From NCBI RefSeq assembly GCF_037975245.1, contig NC_092567.1, forward strand, positions 4,100,214-4,164,213: a stretch of 64,000 nt of DNA. The letters are read 5' to 3'. Below are positions 60,040-64,000 of this stretch, piece after piece. Under the pieces are notes generated by a model. It had not been told where the DNA came from. It worked only from the letters and a program-made list of their open reading frames with translations, and made no database searches. The position numbers and the translations under genes are program-made. The stretch's first letter is position 1, and every line of letters begins with the position of its first letter. Source of the DNA: Apostichopus japonicus (lineage: Eukaryota > Echinodermata > Holothuroidea > Aspidochirotida > Stichopodidae).

Positions 60040-60384
60040 CGTTTTAAGGTCTATTGTTGCTACTTTTATAGAGGAATTGAACACATCTGAATTCTGTCCT
60101 ACAATATAAAACACTCTAATGTGATCCCTCTTTCAGGCGCTGATAACATTTTGAAGTTTGTTGTAAGAGAAATGTCAAAGATTCCTCACTTTTCTGTTGA
60201 TGTCCTTTCCAGCTCTGTTAGAGATAGAGCAGGATAGTTTTCCTAAGTTCTCCATTGGAGTTCGACTTCTGGTCGTATTCCACCAACTGAACACGCCACG
60301 TTTCCTGCTCTTGCGACGTCAAGTACACAATACTGTGTATGGTCACATCCTTCTACAACTATGTATGGTGGGCTTGGATATAGG
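60040..60384 (-). pseudogene. Decayed Ig-like ectodomain exon
   Basis: The exon starts after a strong acceptor (TTTCTCCTTTTTCTTGAATAG on the minus strand, 60385 onward). The translation shows an Ig-like core: NVACSVGGIRPEVELQW (B-strand Cys to C-strand Trp), then after a gap FDISLTTNF and ITLECFI (F-strand-like Cys). Two in-frame stops interrupt it, one just after QWRT and one before GIFDISL. A +1 shift is needed after ECFI to continue into GQNSDVFNSSIKVATI. The donor is unclear. It lies directly upstream of the transmembrane exon, where the ectodomain of a type I receptor would be. As it stands it cannot be translated through. Confidence 0.72.
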
Positions 60385-60589
60385 CTATTCAAGAAAAAGG
60401 AGAAATTGTGGGTTTTTTTCCCGCAATGACTGGTAAATAACTTAAATACATTGTACTGTACATTAGTCAATACGAACTTAACATACAAAGAAGTCCGGAC
60501 ATTAAAGAAAACATCTATTAGACAGATCATATAAACGTATACGTTCCATTGTCCACAAATGTTGCATTACAGTCCATTCATATAAAGTA

Positions 60590-61780
60590 CCTCTGGGTGT
60601 GTAAGGGAGCAGTGCACTTACAGTACTCACTGACTACTGTAATGTCTACAGTTATACAGTAAAGTAAAACATCTTGGTGTGCAAGGAGTAGTGCAGCCCT
60701 CAAAGAGTAGTAGGAAAATTATAAAGTTATGTAATACCTCTGGGTGTGCAACTGGAGCAGTTCAGTACTCAATGACTACTGTAGTGTCTACAGTTATACA
60801 GTAAAGTATTACCTCTGGGTGTGTAGGGGAGCAGTACAGTACTTGATGACTACTGTAGTATCAACATTTATACAGTAAAGTAATACCTCTGGGTGTGCAA
60901 AGAGCAGAGCAGTACTGAATGACTACTGTAGTACAGTAGGTACATTATACAGTTAAGTAATACCTCTGGGTGTGCAAGGAGCAGTGCAGTTCTCAATGAC
61001 TACTGTAGTACAGTATGTAAAGTTATACAGGAAAGAAATAACTGTGGGTTTGTTAGGGGGCAGTGCAGTACTCAATGACTACATCGTGTCTACAGTTAAA
61101 CAGTAAAGTACTGTAATACAGTACCTCTGGGCGGTGTGCAAAGAGCAGTGCAGTACTCAATGACTACTGTAGTATGTAAAGTTCCTGAAAGAAATACCTG
61201 TGGGTGTGTTTGGGGGTAGTGCAGTATTCAATGACTAAGTACTGTAGTGTCTACAGTTATACAGTAAGGTACAGTAATTCCTCTGGGTGTGCAATGGAAC
61301 AGTGCAGTACTGGATAGTAAGTACAGTTATACAGTAAATACCTCTGGGTGTGTTATGGGGCAGTGCAGTACTCAATGACTACAGCAGTAAGTACAAGTAA
61401 GTAAATACCTCTGGGTGTGTAAGGGGGCAGTGCAGTACTGAATGACTACTGTAGTGTCTACAGTTATAGGTAAAGTAACACCTCTGGGTGTGCAAGGAGC
61501 AGTGCAGTTCTCAATGACTACTGTAGTACCGTATGTAAAGTTATACAGAAATACCTATGGGTTTGTTAGGGGGTAGTGCAGTAGCCAGTGACTAAGTAGT
61601 GTCAACAGTTATACAGTAAAGTCATACTTCTGTGTGTAAGTCCTGAGCAGTGCAATACTCAATGACTAAGACTGTAGTGTCTACAGTTATACTTAAGGTA
61701 ATACTGTACAGGCTCTTGGTGTGTAAGGGGGCATTGCTGTACTCATAGACTACTGGAGTATACTGTACATATGGGTCAGA
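60590..61780 (+). repeat. ~75-bp minisatellite array next to the Ig exon
   Basis: Copies of ATACCTCTGGGTGTGCAAGG, CAGTGCAGTACTCAATGACT and ACTGTAGTGTCTACAGTTAT follow each other, for example at 60735, 60809, 60884 and 60959. Later copies vary from about 70 to 110 bp with duplicated GTAAGTA/ACAGTA pieces. Around 14-16 copies fill 1.2 kb. Confidence 0.9.
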
Positions 61781-62869
61781 TCCAAAACCTGTCAACCTCA
61801 GGGCTAAAATTTAGATGATCATAGTTATCAATTTTGATAGTTTTGTCCAAAAGAAGAACAATTTAAGCTTGCTTGGCAAACAAATTAAATTTGTATGTTT
61901 CTTTGTTAACGAGTACTGCTTAATTATATCGACAATGCACTTAAGCCAGCGTTATGGACGGAAACAGCAATTTGTGCCACTGAACTGCAAGGAATGATGG
62001 AATTCACAGGAATCTGCACCCGAATAATTGTTTATGGTACTGATCTCTCCAAAATAGTTTTTGGAAAAATTAAGTAGGGCATCCCTAATTAAGATGCTAA
62101 TCGAGAAGAAAATCATTAATTCCGTCCATAACGCTACCTGATGTCATTAATCTCCTGGCAATTTTAAAGTTCACTTCAGTGATAAAACTTGCATGTAATC
62201 TTCTGAAGGTTATCAATGCCATTAAGGATGATGTGAAAAATTACCAGATTCTTGCACATAGATAAACTGGGGTTCAATGAAACATCTGTGTTATGGATGG
62301 AATTAGGAAAACGTTATGGACGGAATGTGAATGTTATGGATGGAAATTACTATGTTGGGAAAAACTATGCAGAATGTTTTTTAATAAGTTGCCTCAAAGA
62401 CATCAAATGTGAATGAATGTTATTTAGGATGGAAAACCTTTTTTTTAACATGTACATTACAGTATTTTGCTAGGCTTTCAGGTGATGTATACCCTAACAT
62501 TAGGGAAACAGTCCCCTTACACCGAAGGTGCAAAATTTTCCACTTGAATTGTTGCAAAGTGGCTGATTATCTGGCTATACCACACATGGTTGAGCAGGTT
62601 TTGTAAGATGAGCAAGATAAGAATGACCACAAGATCGCTTATGCGAACTAATTTAATTAAACCAGTTTCACAGGACTTAAGGGATTATATGCACTTCAAT
62701 GAGCAATCAAGACAGTATAGAGTGTATAGCTGAAATGATATTGACTTCTTAACGTGTACTGTGTTGAGTGGAAGACTCATCTCTGTACATGTCAAGACCT
62801 CAACTATCTTGTAACTATGTTTCTATGTAATATATAAATAATAACACAGATTTAGGATGACAGAAAAGC
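61781..62869. other. No gene seen; recurring GTTATGGACGGAA motif
   Basis: GTTATGGACGGAA or a one-base variant occurs at about 61951, 62290, 62312 and 62333, and inverted (TTCCGTCCATAAC) at about 62120. No ORF of note surrounds them. Confidence 0.5.
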
Positions 62870-62980
62870 GAAGCGGGGGGAGGGGGGCGGAATGATACTT
62901 CCGCCCCTCCATATCTTTCACAGGGGGGTGCGGGGGGGGGGGGGGCTGGCACCCCCAGCCCCCCGGTTCCTACGCCCTTG
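62870..62980 (-). mobile_element. Solo transposon terminus (CAAGGGCGTAGGAACC type)
   Basis: On the minus strand the block begins CAAGGGCGTAGGAACCGGGG and continues with G/C homopolymer text, GGGGGCTGGGGGTGCCAGCC and CCGCTTCGCTTTTCTG. This is the appearance of a DNA-transposon end. The other end is not in the window. Confidence 0.6.
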
Positions 62981-63489
62981 TGAAACAACACCGACTCTGT
63001 TAAAATACAATCTTTCTCAGTCCGTTTTCTTGTATCTGCTTATATAAAGGCAGTTAAACAAAAGGTTGATGTGTCAGCTTTATGCCTGGCAAATACATAG
63101 CTGAAGGGCAAAATTATATTCTTTATGTTATTGCGAGTCCATGATGCATGTGAACTGGATGGAAAACTATTTGAGATAAACTGAAAGTCTTCTACTGTGT
63201 TTCAATTTCATGTCGTAGGCACACTAATCCTTTCACCAAAGAGTGATTACAATGATAACTTTTGCATTATGAATCTTATTTGCTGTTTTTTACAATATTT
63301 TTTTTTATATTGCTTCCTGGGCTTTGTTCAGCTATTACATTATATCAGCTCTTGGGTATCGAAAGTTTCAACGCGCATGTTGAAATAACTAGCATAGTGT
63401 TGGTTTCCAAAACTTTCCAGTTATTATTTGCAAGCCCAATTTTTGATTATTCTTTTATTTCCATTTTTTTTTGTAGTTGTCTCCACTTT

Positions 63490-63650
63490 ACAGCGTTAAT
63501 TGTTTTGTATCTGTACATTTAATTGTTTTTGTATTGCTATGTTTTACTTTTTATGTATAACGTTGAATGTAAAAAGCAGGGCCTTATTGGAAATCAGCTT
63601 TTGCTGAATAAGCAACTCTGGATAAAAATGCGAATAAATAAAAAATGTCG
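63490..63650 (+). mobile_element. 3' end of a CR1/L2-like LINE
   Basis: GGGCCTTATTGGAAATCAGC, TTTTGCTGAATAAG and CTGGATAAAAATGCGAATAA followed by ATAAA form the typical 3' untranslated end and AATAAA-type tail of CR1/L2-related non-LTR elements. The coding part is missing. The two short hydrophobic ORFs at 63197-63522 just upstream are not recognisable as LINE ORFs. Confidence 0.6.
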
Positions 63651-64000
63651 GGCATTCGGGCCCTCCATACACTCGCTCAGCGCCCGCAACACAATTTCAT
63701 AATCTAAGGTACCTCCCTCCGACCATCCTATTGATATTATGTGCTATTCGCCTCATAAGAATAGGAGGATGCTGTTAGCATTGAATGTACTATATAAGGG
63801 GATCCGTAGATACAAATTGGCACCCGTGATCAAATCTCCGTATATTTAACTCGGTTAGCGTAAAGCTAACTTCTCCCGAGGACCTGAAGTATCATAACCA
63901 ATAGTGAAATGAAAAATATAATAATATACAATAATAATAAGAACATTAATATAAGAAAATGAATAATGACTGGGAGTAATTTTTCCAAGAACAAGAGCCA
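63651..64000. other. Window edge; possible left end of a Helitron-like copy
   Basis: No gene seen. The last 11 bases, AACAAGAGCCA, match the left terminus AACAAGAGCCC of the elements at 14090 and 31265, so another copy may begin here and run out of the window. Confidence 0.35.

Noticed and set aside
63197-63522. Two hydrophobic plus-strand ORFs just before the LINE 3' end
   Set aside because: T-rich DNA gives Phe/Leu-rich frames in any register; neither has LINE motifs or a supported start.

Overview
This window reads as AT-rich nuclear DNA from an invertebrate deuterostome, most likely an echinoderm and plausibly a sea cucumber. That is inference from the style of the immune-receptor gene, the small exons in long introns, and the load of hAT, SINE, CR1/L2-like and Helitron-like repeats. 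No bacterial operons, rRNA genes, CRISPR arrays or intact cellular tRNA genes were seen. Most of the 64 kb is non-coding and repeat-rich.

The main gene is on the minus strand, from about 60.4 kb down to at least 46.0 kb. Assembled from exons with matching splice phases, it encodes a decayed Ig-like exon (60.4-60.0 kb), a transmembrane exon (59.4 kb), two short basic/acidic juxtamembrane exons (57.8 and 56.6 kb) and one large NACHT ATPase exon (55.9-54.4 kb). These are followed by a repeating set of short exons (53.6-46.0 kb) that looks leucine-rich-repeat-like. From the transmembrane exon to the last linked exon the model gives about 826 codons in one continuous frame. The predicted product is a membrane-anchored NLR: outside Ig-like domain, one membrane pass, inside NACHT plus repeats. 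The Ig exon carries two in-frame stops and a frameshift, so this copy is either a pseudogene in its ectodomain or uses another ectodomain exon outside the window.

The C-terminal exons form a four-exon module of about 156 codons (lengths about 210, 77, 53-65 and 120 nt; phases 0-2, 2-1, 1-0, 0-0). It is present once completely and a second time at least three exons long. Isolated sequences resembling module exons occur much further downstream (28.8, 25.0, 22.4 and perhaps 19.0 kb), suggesting that the 15-30 kb interval is an eroded continuation of the array or a decayed neighbouring paralogue.

Layout: 0-4.7 kb AT-rich; 4.7-5.3 kb an unrecognised 161-codon ORF; 6.4-7.4 kb a terminal-inverted-repeat element; 7.46-12.03 kb a large foldback element whose arms are made of alternating 142/300-bp units; 12-14 kb AT-rich with a 36-bp tandem repeat; 14.1-15.0 kb a Helitron-like element; 15-30 kb relic module exons, ten-fold use of TGACGTCA, two hAT-type elements with visible 8-bp target duplications, and a tRNA-derived SINE; 31.3-34.3 kb a 3-kb Helitron-like element filled with about 370-bp tandem repeats; 34-46 kb mostly unassigned with palindromes and microsatellites; 46-60.4 kb the receptor gene, with a reverse-transcriptase fragment in one intron and a 143-bp tandem array in another; 60.6-61.8 kb a minisatellite next to the Ig exon; 62-64 kb transposon and LINE ends.
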